Below, one piece after another: positions 6,615 through 6,973 of a stretch of DNA of 6,973 nt. The position numbers and the translations under genes are program-made. This stretch comes from Planctomycetota bacterium (GTDB lineage Bacteria > Planctomycetota > UBA1135 > UBA2386). The stretch's first letter is position 1. Each line of letters begins with the position of its first letter. The notes beneath the pieces are model-generated. The model worked only from the letters and a program-made list of their open reading frames with translations. It ran no database searches and was not told the origin of the DNA. The stretch lies in contig QJVU01000621.1 of NCBI GenBank assembly GCA_003235605.1, forward strand, positions 1-6,973. Direction: 5' to 3'.

Positions 6615-6973
6615 TCAAGGTCCTTTCTGCACCCGCACCCGGGCGCCGTCTACAAGGGTGACCGGCGGATCCAGGACGATGCGCTGACCCGGCTGCAGTC
6701 CTCTCTGGACCTGCACCCGACCTGCCCGGCCTTCGCCCACGGCGATCTCCTGGAACCGTACGGTGTCTCGTTCCAGAACGAACACCCCTTTCTTGGAATC
6801 GACTTCGATCACGGTGCCCTCGGGGATCAGGATCTGTGTCGCGCTTGCTTGCGCCATCCTGGTCTCGCTGGCCTCCTTGTCAGGCAGGAACACCACGCGG
6901 ACCCCCATCTCGGGGCGCAGCCTGTTGTCGCGCTTCAGGAAGCGGATGCGCACCTCGACGGTGGCCTTCTGCC
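6615..6973 (-). CDS. HlyD/MacA-family periplasmic adaptor subunit, C-terminal part only
   Basis: The last 118 residues of an adaptor (membrane fusion) protein; the 5' part lies beyond base 6973. The visible segment opens inside the beta-barrel domain, with V-R-I-R-F-L then R-L-R-P-E-M-G-V-R-V-V-F, which matches the family's L-R-P-G-M-x-V-x-V step. It continues with the membrane-proximal domain: I-L-I-P-E-G-T-V-I, G-V-F-V-L, V-R-F-Q-E-I-A-V-G, G-L-Q-P-G-Q-R-I-V and a final D-G-A-R-V-R-V. The GTG at 6953 is an internal Val codon, since the frame and homology run on to the edge. In MacA-type systems this protein bridges the inner-membrane permease to an outer-membrane channel. It is the first visible gene of the operon, and its stop lies 2 nt before the ATPase ATG. 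Confidence 0.92.
   Translation of the reverse strand, partial: QKATVEVRIRFLKRDNRLRPEMGVRVVFLPDKEASETRMAQASATQILIPEGTVIEVDSKKGVFVLERDTVRFQEIAVGEGRAGRVQVQRGLQPGQRIVLDPPVTLVDGARVRVQKGP
6621..6626 (-). promoter_or_regulatory. Ribosome binding site deciding the ATPase start
   Basis: AAAGGA on the minus strand ends 8 nt before ATG 6612. The upstream in-frame TTG 6618, which overlaps the adaptor stop as TTGA, would have only 2 nt spacing. Confidence 0.65.

Overview
The window is G+C-rich bacterial DNA, densely coding, with four complete or edge-cut genes of a transporter operon on one side and two divergent, probably extracytoplasmic, protein genes on the other. Stacked carboxypeptidase-regulatory-like domains, a secreted DUF2911-like protein and MacB/FtsX export genes would fit a Planctomycetota- or Acidobacteriota-type chromosome. 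That is an inference from gene style only; there is no rRNA or other marker here to fix the taxon.

Left part (1-2665, minus strand): one very long reading frame starts at ATG 2665 and is still open at base 1 (888 residues visible). It encodes an N-terminally membrane-anchored or secreted protein made of about seven consecutive beta-sandwich (CarboxypepD_reg / Cna-B-like) repeats. Five of these carry an insertion at the same place in the fold. Four of those five inserts are Arg/Gly-rich, and the largest contains a (Gly-Asp-Arg)(Gly-Gly-Arg) tract. This is the most unusual object in the window.

Middle (2666-3554): a 262-bp divergent intergenic region holds a good hairpin and a pair of CCGCGG sites. 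It is followed by a plus-strand gene for a 208-aa secreted protein that resembles the DUF2911 family. Its stop codon overlaps the stop codon of the convergent transporter operon in a single CTAG.

Right part (3551-6973, minus strand, transcribed right to left): a tight operon of an HlyD/MacA-type periplasmic adaptor (5' part outside the window), a LolD/MacB-type ABC ATPase and two different FtsX/MacB-type permeases. Junctions are 2-3 nt, each with a Shine-Dalgarno sequence inside the end of the preceding gene. Together they should form a tripartite-like export or lipoprotein/lipid-translocating machine: one ATPase, a permease heterodimer with large periplasmic domains, and an adaptor. The operon promoter and any outer-membrane channel gene lie beyond base 6973. 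No tRNA, rRNA, CRISPR array, insertion sequence or convincing intrinsic terminator was seen.
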